From assembly GCA_027604705.1 (NCBI GenBank), contig JADHYV010000064.1, positions 41,346 to 105,345 of the forward strand: DNA of 64,000 nucleotides, written 5' to 3'. Source of the DNA: Allomyces arbusculus (lineage: Eukaryota; Blastocladiomycota; Blastocladiomycetes; Blastocladiales; Blastocladiaceae). Under the pieces are notes generated by a model. That model did not search any database. It was not told the origin of the DNA and saw only the letters and a program-made list of their open reading frames with translations. The position numbers and the translations under genes were made by a program. How positions within the stretch are numbered: position 1 is the first letter of the stretch; the number at the start of each line of letters is the position of its first letter. Shown here one piece after another: positions 11,953 to 24,103 of the stretch.

Positions 11953-13891
11953 ATGGAGGACTACGAAATCGCTGCCGACATTCTCAGCAAACTGCGCGCG
12001 AAAAAGGGCAGCATCAAGGGCCTGTGCCTCGCGCCGCGCGTCAAGAACAAGAAAAAAGTCTACGCGCTGGTATGTGAGACGCTGAAATGTATGACCGGCC
12101 TGCCCGCCCTACCAATAAGAGGACCCTCGTGCAGTGAGACCCAGTCTCTGACCCTGCTGCCGTTTTTGCGACCTGTCCAGTGTACCCGATCCTGACCAGC
12201 CTGCTCGACCGCACCGACTTTTCGGCGCGCGAGCCGCGCGTCGCCCGCGACCTCGCCGCCGTCCTCGCGCACGACCTCCTGTTTGCGAAACGAGGCATTC
12301 TGTGCGGAGGGTGGATGAAGTCGACCATGACGCGGCACCGGACAGTCCTACGTGCCGCTCTTCTCGCGCTCGCGCGGGAACGGCGCGTCGAGGGCCTGCC
12401 AACCGATCCGGAAAACGCGCCGAGTGCGGTCGCTCGCGCCGTGCGCAAACACCTGGATTCAGGGAGCCAGGACGTGCTGCTGCCGCGCTACGTGCGCGTG
12501 AATACGCTGCGCACGACCGTGGCCAAGGCCGTCAAGGAGTTCCAGCGCACGAAGATCGTGCGCAAGGGCGTCGAGACGCAGACTGTGTGGAAGTATGGCG
12601 GGGTGATTGATGACTGGAGGAGCATGGCGTACGCCCGCATCAAATTCGTAGTCTTCTCGTCAATACACACCGCTGATTCGCCACCGCCCGCAATAGGCCT
12701 GACGCGTTCTACCAGGACCCGCATCTGCCCGAGCTCCTCGTGTTCCCGCCGAGCACCGACTTCCACATCGACGCGCAGTACAAGTCCGGCTCGATCGTCC
12801 TGCAGGACAAGGCCTCGTGCTTCCCCGCCTTCATTCTCGCTCCACCGGCCGGTTCACACTGTATTGACGGATGCGCCGCGCCCGGGAACAAGACGAGCCA
12901 TCTGTGCGCCAAGCTGCGCAACCAGGGCCACATTACCGCGTTTGACCTCGACGCGCGACGGCTCGAAACGCTCAAGAAAATGACGACCCGCGCCGGATGC
13001 CGCGTGATCGACGCTGTGCACGGCAGTTTTCTCGAAGCCAACCCGGCGCGGTTCCCGCAGGTCACGCACATTTTGCTCGACCCGTCGTGCTCCGGGTCCG
13101 GGATCGTTGCGCGGCTCGACGCGCTCGTGGATACGCAGCTGGCCGAGAACCCGGACGAGGCGACGGCCGCGGCGAATGATCCGGATCGGTTGGTCAAGCT
13201 GGCCGAGTTTCAGCAACAATGTGTGCTGCACGCCATGACGTGTACGTGAGATCTCCGCGATTTCTGATCGTCGTTGGGCGACAAACTGACATCCTCCTGG
13301 TCGAATCTAGTCCCGAGCGTCCAGTTTGTCAGCTACTCGACGTGTTCGATCCACGCACAGGAAAACGAGCAAGTCGTGGCCGCCATTCTCGCTGCACAAA
13401 ACAACTTTGAGCTAGCCCCGCGTGACCGCGTGCTGCCGACATGGCCTCATCGCGGCGAAGACGGGCATGGTCTCTCAGCCGAGGACGCGAACAAAGTCGT
13501 ACGCGCAGCCCCTGACGATGGGACGAACGGGTTCTTTGTTGCCTTGTTTGTGCGCAAGGGCATCGACGTGAATGCGCCGCTGGCGGCCGTCAAAGAGGGC
13601 AAGCCGAAGAACCGTGCGGAGCGGCGGGCGATGGCGGTACAGAGGGCACAGCCGGTGGGTAGTGATGTGGATGCGATGGAAGTGGATGGCGACGACGACG
13701 AGATGCAGGTGGAGCGCGAACCGATGCATGTACCGTCCGTGGGCAAGGGGTCTGTCAGCACGGGTTCGACGGCGGGTTTCTCGCCACCTCTGCCAGCACC
13801 AGTGGCGGGTGGAGCTGCTGGTGCAGCAAAGAAAAAGAAGACCAAGCGCAAGCACAAGCACTTGCCGATTGTGACCAAGAAAACAGCCTGA
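11953..13891 (+). CDS. NSUN5: NSUN5/Rcm1 25S (28S) rRNA m5C methyltransferase
   Basis: Four exons: 11953-12088, 12181-12628, 12697-13241 and 13311-13891, 569 aa. All three introns fit by phase and family alignment; the third restores MTFPSVQ where human NSUN5 has LTFPSLQ. The opening, GSIKGLCLAPRVKNKKKVYA then LVCETLK, is the NSUN5 N-terminal signature. SAM-binding motif I is CAAPGNKTSHL (about residue 255). Motif IV is DPSCSGSG (about 323), and the catalytic TCS cysteine is in YSTCS (C388). The enzyme methylates one cytosine in helix 70 of large-subunit rRNA in the nucleolus. The C-terminus after about residue 470 is a non-conserved tail: acidic MEVDGDDDEMQ, then basic KKKKTKRKHKH, a likely nucleolar-localisation signal. 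Both catalytic cysteines are intact. Confidence 0.95.
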
Positions 13892-15150
13892 ATCAGTTGT
13901 ATCTTTGCGTTTGACCGAAATAACGTTTACGGCCCCATCTGACATTGGTGGCTGCGTTGAGAATCAAGTCGTAGTACCACATTGTCGACTCACAGGCGTG
14001 GGGATCAGTCACCCGCTGCAAAATGCTGACCATCAGAAAAAAAGGTCGCACAAGCGAATCAGGCCCATCGTGCTCTGACGGAAAGGCGAGCGAGACTGCG
14101 GCGAAGTGTATTCTGCCGCTCCTCTGACTGCAAAAAGCAGACTGAAACCGCACTAGTAGGTACGGGAGGACGCCCCAGGAACTGCTGCGAGCACACCTGG
14201 GCGGAGTTAAGTTAAGGTTGTCGTCAAGGACGACTTGTGCTGAGACAATGAAGAGGCAAATGGCGACCCCGAAGTGCCGAGTCCAGCTTTCATTTTTGTC
14301 GCATTTTCTGGTGCGTGCCTGTCGCGGATTGTGGTTGATCGTCAAGGTCAATTTACCCAGACCCATGTCTGAACCAAGCGCGCCACCAGTCAGGACGGAA
14401 ATCGAAACGATGTTGATGATGATCGTAACAAGTTCAATTCTCTCCACAGGCTCGACTGCATTGACCACGGTCGTGTGCAGCTTACCACCCACCAAGCACC
14501 AAACATCAATTGATGATCTCGTCCAACCGGCTCTGCGCCTCCCTTGATCCGCTACAGAAGAACACGCAGTGCGACATAGCGCCCATCGATAGCAGGCGAA
14601 TTTTGAGCGTCTGCGCAATCACGTCAAGCAACCAGTTCCAGTCCTGCCATTTCGAGTGCGCGTTCGCCTGTCACTGACGCAAGCACGCCCACACCAGCGC
14701 GTGCAGGGCCGGAATTCCCGACAACAGCAGGACAAGCACTGATCACCGGCAGTTTCAAGAATAGTAATGAAACGCCGAGGATTCGAGGATTGACTCAAAT
14801 ATCAAGAAACGAAAAGTGGTGGTCGTGAAGCATATTTGCCGCTCGTTTTGGCCGCGGACAAAAAGTCATGATTGAAAGTGCCAAGCTTCAAATGTTCGTT
14901 TGACTCATTTTGTGGTCGCCAAGCAAGAAATCATGGCCGATGGTCGTGTGCCCAATCACACACACATCGGCTCACGACAACGGCAAGCAGCGACCCACAG
15001 CAACGACAACGAGGTTGAGGGATGTCTATATATGTCGAAACGACCAGTGCCGAGCGCACACCAGAATATTTGACAACCGAGGACGGCACCATCTGCGCGT
15101 CTGACCCTGCTTCCCCGCGCCTTTGACGGTCACGCTGCAAGAGCCTCATC
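13892..15150. other. Long intergenic region, AT-richer, with an unassigned minus-strand ORF
   Basis: About 1.26 kb without a recognised gene. A 241-codon minus-strand ORF spans 13893-14618, including hydrophobic segments such as ELVTIIINIVSISVLTGG and VAICLFIVSAQVVL. It has no recognised domain or splice-consistent extension, and base composition is nearer intergenic than coding. It could be a decayed membrane-protein gene or chance. From 14619 to 15000 I see nothing specific. Confidence 0.35.
15027..15034 (+). promoter_or_regulatory. TATA-like element upstream of F-box copy B
   Basis: TATATATG about 120 nt before the copy B start codon is the clearest TATA-like sequence upstream of any family member. 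Copy G has a weaker GATATAGG-like element about 70-80 nt upstream of its ATG. Function is inferred from position only. Confidence 0.35.
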
Positions 15151-18085
15151 ATGACGGCTACCAACGCTGGATTCTTACTTGCGACGAGCCCTCAGGCCTT
15201 GGCCGCAAGACTTGATACCCTCAACGATGCGCGCGTCGCGACTGTTCCTGTGCCTGCACCAGAGTCTCCACAGACTCACCACGTTGTTCTGATTCCTGAC
15301 GTGCTCGCTCATATTTTCAAGTACTTGACCAATGCCGTGCATCTTTTGCGAGCGAGCCGAGTCTGTCGTGTCTGGCGCGACACAATCATGGACTCGCACG
15401 CGCCGCTTCTCTGGCCTGCCGTGTATCACCGTTTGCCCGACTTGCGCTACTGCGACTCGCCGCTCGAGACGGGAAACATGACCTGGCGCGATTATCGCCG
15501 GCTAGTACTCATTTCCGAGATTCGGGACCGCGTGAATTGGCTCAACCTCAAGCAGCTCGGCGAGCGACTTGCCTCGGCTGGCGCCGTGAAGGGTGTTGAC
15601 GTGAACTGCGACGTTCCGCTCGAGAAGGTGCACATTGCGCGCCAGTACGTGCCCGTCGAGGCCGTGGTCGCGCAGTGCCCGCATTTCTTGGACGTGCCCG
15701 ATGGTGGCGCGCCGCTTGTTGCCGTCACAGAAAAATGTGTCGTGTTTGAGCCGCGACTGAGTACGTCGAATCGACCTGGCGCCATGCTTTTCCAATTCCA
15801 TCGTTCGTGAACCTGAATTAAGCTTGCCGCTTTTTGTAGCGGGAGAGCTGCGTGCTCAGCAGACCCGATCGTTCGTCCAGGTCCAGCCATTGTCGCCCTT
15901 TACCTCGTCTGCCATTCCTCCGCACCATGATGCGGTTCTCCTTCAGAGTCGCCCGGAATCTGTCGAAATAATCAGAAACGGCAATGTGGTTCCGAGCATC
16001 GACTCCTTCTTCAAGAGCGCGGGTGCGACGTCGACCAAATGGGCATTTACGCGGTCTGCGACGCGCGTGCGCCTGTACCCGCTCCTGACGGCCAACGCCA
16101 GCATTTGCGTTGCGCACCCGAAACGGCTCTCGATTCTCGACGTGTCGTGCTGTGATGATTGGCTCGTTGTGCTCTACCGTGTCCCTCTCGAATGGCCCCG
16201 ACATTTTGCGAGCGACCTGAGCGTCCCTTGGCGCCGCAACGACAATCCAGATCTCATGTCGACGCCGTGCATTCTGGCCGTGTACGACCTGCGCGCCGCC
16301 CAGATCCCGCGCGCCGAGCCGGACCGGTGCTTCTTGCTCAACGCCGCTGATGCTGGTGTCAAGGCAATTGGCGCCGTTTGGGTACCGTATCAGCACGGCC
16401 TGACGCATGCCGTCGTCGACCCGGATGCGCACCCGTTCCCTGTTCCGGAGACGGACCCATGGACGGTGAAGGAGCCCACTGACACTTCTCGTCGGCAGCT
16501 GCTCAAGATCATGGTCAACGAGCAGGGCGAGGACCGGATTCGCGGCCAGCGGCTCGTGGTCGTGTCGTTTGACGTGTCGATGCAGGCAACGCCCAAGCTC
16601 GTCGCATGGCAGCCGTACGGGATCGTACCCGAGCACCCGACCAAGCTACGCGGCGCTGAGCAAGACGAATCGTTTGCGGCGCACGGTCCGTGCTGCAGTT
16701 ACACGGCGTGGCGCCTATTCGGCCGCATTCTCGTCGGCACGCCGCTCGACCCAGTTTGTTGCCCGAGGCTTCAGTTTGCCCGCGACGATTCTGGGCTCGC
16801 ACCAGATGCGGTCATCGCGCCCGACTTCAAGGCCGTCCTGACGCAGATCACGCGCCGCGGATTCTTGACCGTGTCGGTCTTGATGCGCGAACCGCTGTTG
16901 CGCACATTCCATTTTAACGCCGGCGATCGCGCGAACGTCATGACTCGATATGTCGCGCAGCTTTGCGGTATGGATCACGAGCGTCTCGTGGAATTCGACC
17001 TGCGCCCGCTCGAGTCGGCTTACATTCAGGCCAATTTGGCCACGACCACGCGCCCAAACGTTGCGACACTCGCCGCGTGGTTGCCCGCTCTGCGCCCAGC
17101 ACCACTCCATGTCCGAGCAACGCTCCCGCGCGTCGTTCTTGCTCCGGGCCAGCTGACGTACCATGTAGCTAAGATGCATTGGACGCGTCGCGACCGGATC
17201 GTCGCTATTTCTCGCCCATCCGCGTCGGCTGCTCCGCTTCAGCAGCTTCGCAGTTTTTTTGGCAATCATGACGCCTTCATGCACCGCGGCTCGCGGATCG
17301 AGGTGATTGATGTCGCGGCGATGCGCATTGTCGCGGTCACGGACTTGCCGCCGACGACCGAGTTTCAGATCAATCACCGGCGGTTAAACCCGGCCTGGTA
17401 CGATCAATTTGAGGATGAGCCGTGGTACAAGCCGCTCGTCTATGAGAGGGGTCCGGTCATCCGCCGCGACCACTGGGATAATGCACTGATGTTGCCGGCG
17501 TGGAACTCGGAGCTCGACAAGGACGGCCCGCTGACCGACGAGTGGGTGCTCGATCCGGTCCGGATCGCGTGGAAACACAACTGGTCGGGTGCGACACGCC
17601 GGCGCGTGTGTGCGCCCGGGACCGTGCTGCACGTTGAGCCAACAGCCAAGGGGCTCGCAGTTGTGCGCAGTCTTGGGCCGATGCGTGGGTCGGTCGTCGA
17701 GCTGTGCACCTACTCGAATCAGCGCAAACCGAGTGCTGTCGTGACGCCGCCCAAGATTGCGCCGATTTCTCCTCCTCCTCCGTCACTTTCCTCTCCACCG
17801 CTCGACGACACTCGCGTCCCTGAGGTGGATCGCAACCAGGCGCGGTGGCAGGCAAAGGCCCAAGGTCGTCGCAGCAGCGTCCGTAGGATTGTCGCTGGCG
17901 ATGATCGCATGAGTGTAGCGATGCGTTCATTCAAGGGGACGAGACGGAACAGGGCGCCGGCGCTTGTCGTGGCGAGAGACGACGTTGAGGAGTGGAGACA
18001 TTTGACGCACGATGAGCTTGGGTGGGATGACGGGTGGGATGACGAGGATGACGAAGGTGTGGGCGGGCGAGTGGGAGGTAGATAG
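15151..18085 (+). CDS. F-box protein, family copy B (long-tail subfamily)
   Basis: Exons are 15151-15760 and 15840-18085, joined by a 79-nt phase-1 intron with a GTACGT donor; 951 aa. Residues about 50-95 are a clear F-box: [19 protein letters not shown], then [18 protein letters not shown]. The intron again follows EPRL, and exon 2 opens [12 protein letters not shown]-terminal blocks: [53 protein letters not shown], a CC-x20-CC segment around [42 protein letters not shown] and [16 protein letters not shown] with [15 protein letters not shown]. The tail has the basic block [14 protein letters not shown] and a strongly acidic end. It is the most complete, undamaged copy, and a good reference for the family. 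Expected to dock on Skp1 through the F-box; the substrate-binding C-terminal region has no assigned fold. Confidence 0.88.
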
Positions 18086-18440
18086 GCTGGACGCGGATGG
18101 GTAGGGCATTGACCTGCTCTATCGCGAACACGACGAGGGGTTGGTGAATGCTTTTGGTGATGGATGTGTGCATGTAAACGTGCCTTTGAGCAAGGCCAAA
18201 TCGAAAGGTCTTTTGAACGTGGTTCGGTTTGCGCCACATTGTCGAGGACAGTTTCGTTTCATGCAAAAACACTCCTGTCCACCACCAGAGCGAGTCTTCG
18301 GGCGCAATGCAAATCAGTGCAATGCAGTTCAGATTTTTGTGGTGATTTGCGCAAGGATCACTTGTGCACCCCTGGCGCAGCGACAGTGAAGAGATGCTTG
18401 GCGGCAGGCAAAGTCAGACTTGCAGCTGCCAACAGCGACC
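18086..18440. other. Short intergenic region between F-box copies B and C
   Basis: About 355 nt with no supported gene. It probably holds the copy B terminator and the remains of a copy C promoter. Confidence 0.35.
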
Positions 18441-18909
18441 AAGCCGGCTATCGCCTGAAGCAGAGACGCGTGCAAAGCTGCTCCCGCACCATGCCGCGCT
18501 GCTTCCCTATGTGCTCGCTCATATTTTCAAGTTCTTGACCAATGCCGCGCGCCTGTTCGTTGCGAGTCACGTTTGCCGCGTCTGGCACGATACTACCATG
18601 GGCTCGTATGCAGTGATCCTCTGGCGCGCCGTTTACCATTGTTTGCAAGGGCTCTGGTACCACGACAAGCCACTGCTCGAGGAGGACCGAGCAATGACTT
18701 GTACCCAGTCCACCCCCAGCCTCCCCCACTGCTTGGCTTCATGCACTTGGTCCATGCAAGCGCAACCCTGTCTTGCTGCGTCGTCCAGCTCTCGGCGGAT
18801 CATCTTGCTTAACAGGATTACGAGCTGGTATTGTGGAGGTGTGCCAAAATTGGGAGATACGCTCGCTGCATCGTTTAGCCACAAGTGCGTTGATTTCGGC
18901 AAAAAATGA
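18441..18909 (+). pseudogene. Truncated F-box family copy C
   Basis: Homology to the family begins near [19 protein letters not shown] and continues through an intact-looking F-box (YVLAHIFKFLTNAARLF, VCRVWHDTTMGSY) to LEEDRAMT at about 18705. There it stops abruptly: the next residues are unrelated and the frame ends at 18909. The intron, linker and the whole 600-residue C-terminal region are missing. The closest visible relative is copy G, which shares [13 protein letters not shown] and [10 protein letters not shown]. This is a 3'-truncated duplicate lying directly downstream of copy B on the same strand. A short F-box-only protein could still be made, and would act as a Skp1 decoy if so, but I see no sign of selection for that. 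Confidence 0.7.
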
Positions 18910-19211
18910 ACGTTGAGGATCAGTCGATGAGGAGCACCGCAAGTGAGCACGCGGCGACAGGCCATCAAGTCTCAGCCAACCTGACAGCACGTCTCCCATC
19001 GCGAGGGACTGCCAAATGGCTCATCATGCATCATGGCGCGTGGTTTGTCTCTATGAGCGTCGAAACCGACTTTGCCCCCATGGGAGAAAAATGGATCAAT
19101 CCCGCCGTCCGAATGCAGTCTCCACCCTCGTCGCCGTTACCGCGCGACCCAGTCCACCCACTACCCAGTACCCACTCTCCCGCACACGCCGCACCCGCGC
19201 GAGATCCGCGC

Positions 19212-21765
19212 CTACTTGTCACGATTCCTCCCGCCGGCGCGCCCGCGCACCGGAACATTCTCGTCGTCCTCATCCACATCCACTTCGTCCATATCGTCCG
19301 GGTCCGCGACCTGGAATAGCGCCGGCTGCGCCTTGGTCACGGCCGCCTTGGCTGGCGCCGTTGGCGACTTGACCTGAACTTGCGCCGTCTTCTCGGCCGA
19401 TTCGGCCTTCTTACCCGCGCTCGCCGACGCCGGTTTCTTGGCCGCTGCGACCTTCCTGGCGCTCCGCGTCTCGTCCTCGTCGCTACTCTCGTCCTCGTCG
19501 TCGCGCTCGGCCAGGACAAACATGGGCCGATGCATCGCGGCGGCGCGAATCGCGGCAATCTTGGCATCCCGTTCCTCAGGTTCCTCCTCCATGACCGACA
19601 ACGGGATCGGCGGCGGCGGCAGCGGCTGCAACTGTACGTGCAGTTCGCGCGACACCTGCGCGAGAATCGCAGCGCCGTCGTGGCCTGGGGACACCGGCGG
19701 CGCATTCCCGGCCTTCCGCATGCGCCGCGCGTGCCGGACGCGCGCGTCGTGCGTCAAGTGCAGCATCAGTTTCAGCGTGGGTTCGAGCGAATGCATCCCC
19801 GCGGCTACGCCCACCCGCATCTGGTCTCCTTCGTTGGCCGGTAAATTGCGCCATGCCGTCTGCGCGCGACGTACGGCCTTGTGCCCGCCCTCGTCATTCA
19901 ACACGGCCTCTTTCTCTTCGTCGTGCAGGTCGCTGCGTTTTTTGCGCGCGTCCCACGGCATGACCGACCGTTTCCGCACGTCGCGGAAGAACTTGAGCAA
20001 TGTCCGCACGCCCGTCACGTCGCGCTGCATGACGGGGATCCAAAGGATCAGGGTCATCGCGCCCATGACGACCGCAATCGCCACGACCACGTGCGAGTAC
20101 ATGGTTTGCTGCAGATACCGCTTCACCACCACCTTGTCCATGACGTACCGCACGTTGGGCGTCGCGACCGTGACCGAATTCGCCTGCGTGCCGTTTGTCA
20201 GAAGACACCCGTTCGTGCCCGGCGTCGTCGCCAAATCAATCTCATATCGGAACGGATGGTGCATGAGCCCGAGCCCCATGTACGTCAAGAGCACGGCGAA
20301 ATCGTGCGCGACAAACGCGTCGGTCGCGGTCAGCAAGTACTCGTTGGCGTCAAATAGGACCGAGAGCGCGCGCGACATCCACGACCACTGCGACGCCGTG
20401 GTCCAGCCCGTCAGGACCGACTTCATCGTTTTCGTAACGAGCGGCATTGGCGTCAGGTCCGGATTGCGCACGGCGACCGACACGCGCTCCACGTTCGACC
20501 AGTCCTTGGTCGGGTCATACGCGATTGACTCTAGCACGTCCGGCGGAATCCCTTTGGTCACGGTCACGTCGACGAGAACCGCATGCGCCGCGCACGCGAC
20601 ACCCACGAGCGTGTCTTGCCGGAACGCCTGGCACAGGCCGCGATAGCATCCCGGTCGCGTCAATGAACTCGGCCGCGTGCGCACGGTTGCGAGGGTGTCG
20701 GGTGTCGGAACGCCGAGAAGGTTATATCCGCGCAAAAACACTTCCGTGTCGTTGTAGACGAGTTCGTACCCCTTCGGCAGGGCGCCGAGCTTGGTCTGGA
20801 TCTGGTGGTAGTCGAACGTGCCGGACTCGAGCGACCCCGAGGTCGTGTCGGGTTTTACGGCACAGGTCACGTTCATGGCCACGACCGAGGCGTTGTAGGT
20901 GTAGTAGTCGGCGCGCGTCGCCGGCAGCATGACCATGTACCGGCGCCCGTTCAGGTAGAGTTCCGAGAAATCGTCGAGGTAGGTGAACGAGGCATTGCGG
21001 ATCGCCTTCTCCGTGTCGAGGATCGCCGCCTGGTAGACCTCTTGCAGGAGCGTGGCGACAGCGTCTTGCGGTCCGGAATCAAACTAGTGCAGCCGCCGTG
21101 GGGAGGAGAGTGAGTGTCTACATCGACGCTGGCGTCCAAGCAGGTTCGAAAACGGCAGCACCATAAACGACACGTTGCCGGCCATGAGCGCGTCAGTGCA
21201 GGCGTTCCAGGCAAACGGGTTCTCGGACTTGACCGAAGGAATGTTCAAGTGCCGCGTATACCGCACTTCGCGCGTGCCCTCCCACGCCATGAGGGCCGAG
21301 AACGTGGTCCACAAGAAGCACACGGCCCAGGTAAACACGGCCGAGGCCATAAGCGCGAGCCGGTACCCGCCGACGCGCTTGATCCCGCCGCCGCGCTTCT
21401 TGTTGGTGAGCTCGTTGCCGAGCCGCTCAACCATGGCAGGTACGCCGTCAGCCCATGCGGCAAACGCCTGGAGTGAGGTCGAGAACAAGCGGTCAGTCAT
21501 CAGCGTGAGCGAGGATGGAGAGGTGGGAGCGCTGTACCGCGTGCATGATGAGCGCATCTTCGTGCGCGCCGCGAATTAGGATGCGGAGCGAGTTGCGCGC
21601 GTGCAATTCCTGGATGATGGTGCCGACCGTGATGGAGAGCAGCGATAGCGCCGACGAGGCGAGACTCGAGTTGGGCAGGATGCGGAAGACGCCAAACTCG
21701 GGCAGGACCTTGTCGACAAGCAGCGTCAGGGTCAAGAACGCGGTCGCGATGGTTGGAAAGAACAT
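19212..21765 (-). CDS. Orphan multi-pass membrane protein J (paralogue of K)
   Basis: Exons are 21538-21765, 21162-21467 and 19212-21083, joined by phase-0 introns of 70 and 78 nt; 801 aa. The exon joins are confirmed by alignment with K. Hydrophobic segments: residues 2-20 (membrane anchor, then the shared VLPEFG), a weaker segment at 33-50, one in exon 2 (LALMASAVFTWAVCFLW), and one after the ectodomain (HVVVAIAVVMGAMTLILWI). Between the last two lies a region of about 350 residues with N-glycosylation sequons (NVS, NAS, NVT, NDT, NGT) and a conserved C-x-RG-x-CQ motif, so it is probably extracellular or lumenal. The remaining 240 residues are a charged, probably cytoplasmic tail with the conserved MHSLEPTLKLMLHLTHDARV block and acidic S/D/E runs. 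I recognise no domain. A receptor or sensor-like topology is inference. It converges on F-box copies B/C. Confidence 0.8.
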
Positions 21766-22951
21766 AATGATGGTTGGTTGGTAGGCTGTTGCTGCGGAGA
21801 TTGATTGATTGGTGGTTCAAAAATGGTCTGGTCCGCGCGCGCGACTCCTCGGCAGGGGGCGTCGATAATGGTCGCGCTTCACAGACGAGCCGGGCCGCCG
21901 GGGAATGTAATGGCGGCGACAAGCACGGCCGTGGGTCCTTGACGGGGCTCGAATCGTCGTTGGGCTCGACCGATCTCTCGCGTGTGCTGGGTCGTCCGTG
22001 GCCGAGAGTCGGCGCCAGCTGCTGCAGCCGCTTTCGATGCGCTTGCTGCAGCCGCTTTCGATGCGCTTGCCGGTGCTGTCAGTCACGGCACAGCGCGGTC
22101 AACTACAGCAAGCTGTCGTCGTCGTCGTGGCCAGCAATCGAGCGGCGGGCAGGAAGGCTGGGGAGAGACCTGGCAAACCGACGCGTCTTGGATCACCACG
22201 TGCAAGTCGCGTGGGCCACGCCAACGCACTGTCTCCCACTCCTCAAAATATGCGAAATCAAGGCTTGTCTCGCCGCTTTGATCATGATTGAGAAAGCGTC
22301 GCGCTCCCCTCGTCGCCACTCAATCGCGACCACACACATCTTACCAGCACGGCAACGACGCGACTTGCCGCATGACAAAGCCCGCCATGCAGCGCATCCC
22401 GTGGGCCCGCCGGACCACGCCGGCTTGGCAACGAAGTCTGTGGACCTCGGTCCTCTCTCGCTGCTGCTCCAGCTTCTGCCAACCACCATCACTGGCCCGC
22501 CTGTCCGCCCAGATCAGACGAACCACGCCGCGAGCTCCCCCTCTCTCCACCTTGTCCACCCGCGGTCCTCTGGATCGCGTCCTCGCGTCCCCTCCGGTCC
22601 CCACAACTTGCCGCGTTCCATTCGTCTCCTCGGCTGCGCTCGAGCGGCCCCGCCATTACGCACGCGCTCGCCGACTGCTACCGCGCTACCGCTCTCTTTT
22701 CCACCGTCGTGCACGACGAGCCGCAACGACTGGCCCTTCATCTGATCCGCTTCGGCGGCTCTACGCTCTTCTCGTGCGTCCGCCACGTATCGTGCGCTCG
22801 ACCAATCGACCGAGTTTGTCGTCGCACCACGCACCTAGTCCTTGCGGCCTGCGCGCGTCGCGATTCGTCTTCCTTGGCACCTGCTCGCTCGGCACCCGCT
22901 CGACATCCTCCCCCCACCCTTCCTTCGTCACCCCCCGTCGCCGTCACCACC
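21766..22951. promoter_or_regulatory. Divergent promoter region between gene J and the DUF1275 gene
   Basis: Almost 1.2 kb between head-to-head starts. Short ORFs run through it on all frames but none is supported. It contains a perfect 24-nt tandem duplication, listed separately. Confidence 0.45.
22021..22068 (+). repeat. Perfect 24-nt tandem duplication
   Basis: Positions 22021-22044 and 22045-22068 are identical 24-mers beginning GCTGCAGCCGC. They lie in the J/DUF1275 divergent promoter region, about 255-300 nt upstream of the J start and 880-930 nt upstream of the DUF1275 start. Confidence 0.9.
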
Positions 22952-24103
22952 ATGGCTTCGACGCTCGACCAATTCGCAACGCGCGAATTCTACTCGGTTG
23001 TGATCGGCGGCACCGCGCTCGCCGGGATAGCTGGATTCATCAACGCCGTGTCCCTCGCGGGCGTCTACGCGGCGACGGTCGCGCACGTGACAGGCAATGT
23101 GACGAAAGCGGGCATAGCGCTCGCCGCCGGCAATTTCACGACATTTGGGATCATGGGTGGGATCATTGGCGCGTTCACCTGTGGGTCCTTCGTGTCTGGG
23201 TTCGTGATTGACTCGACCAAGTTCCAGCTCGGGTCACGGTACGGGTTACTGCTCATGGTCGAGTCGCTCGCATTGTTTATGTCCTGCGGGTTACGGAACT
23301 TGGAAATGATCACGGGCGAGCTGGTCGCCGCGTTCGCGTGCGGTCTGCAGAACGCGATCGCGACGAACTACTCCGGGGCCGTCGTGCGCACGACGCACAT
23401 GACGGGCATTTGCACGGATATCGGGATCGTGTTGGGCCAGGCGGCGTCACGCAACCCGCGTGCCGAAATGTGGAAACTGAAGGTGCTCGTCCCGCTGCTC
23501 GCCGGGTTCTTTGGCGGATCCATGGCCGGGTCGCTCTGCTACCAAGGGATGGGTCCACTGTCGATGCTGATCCCGGCTGGCGCGGTGTTTGCGATCGGCG
23601 TGTTCTACTTGACGTGGAAGCCCGCGCGGAAAGCGCGCGAAGTATTGGTCACGGCCGTGAAAAAAGTGCAGAATGAGGTCGAGTTGGGCATTCGCATGGT
23701 CGCGACGCCGATCATGGATTTCGCCAAGCATCATACGCCGACGCTGATGCGGTCGCCGTCTGGCACGATTATCACGACGGGCGTGGCGGCGGCGGCAGGG
23801 GCAGCGGCAAGCGTGACCGCGCCGGAACGGTCGCTGCAGCATCCGATCCCGAGTCCGTCGACGCCGACGGAGGTCCTGGCCAAGACGCGCGCCAAGGAGG
23901 AGCTGGAGCGCAAGATTGATCGCGTCAAGGAGAACATTCAGCTGCAGGTACGCGTTTGCTGGATTTTGGTGGCGGGGATGGTGGATAGGATAGTTCACTA
24001 ACGCGTCGCGCGTTTTCCTTACTAGTCGTCGCCCGAGGACGTGATGCCGCTCACGGGCAATGACAAGTTTGAGCTCGGCGACGGCGATGAGGATGACAAC
24101 TGA
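22952..24103 (+). CDS. DUF1275 (YoaK-type) multi-pass membrane protein
   Basis: Exons 22952-23947 and 24026-24103, joined by a phase-0 78-nt intron (GTACGC to ACTAG, GTTCACTAACG branch); 357 aa. The start has a good context (accATGg). The N-terminal two thirds hold about six hydrophobic helices with the DUF1275 (PF06912) signatures AGFINAVSLAGVYAATVAHV, HVTGNVTKAG, ACGLQNAIATNYSGAVVRTTH and HMTGICTDIG. The family is widespread in bacteria and also found in fungi; transport is suspected but unproven. The last 120 residues are a hydrophilic extension not typical of bacterial members. They have a charged helix (KTRAKEELERKIDRVKENIQ) and an acidic C-terminus (GDGDEDDN), probably cytoplasmic. The intron and normal codon use argue against very recent transfer. 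Confidence 0.88.

Noticed and set aside
19438-20646. 402-codon plus-strand ORF opposite gene J
   Set aside because: Shadow of J, whose exons and residues are conserved in K. The antisense frame is not conserved opposite K.
22709-22951. Upstream extension of the DUF1275 ORF by 81 codons
   Set aside because: Arg/Ser/Pro-rich sequence without family similarity; the ATG at 22952 has good context and directly precedes the conserved core.
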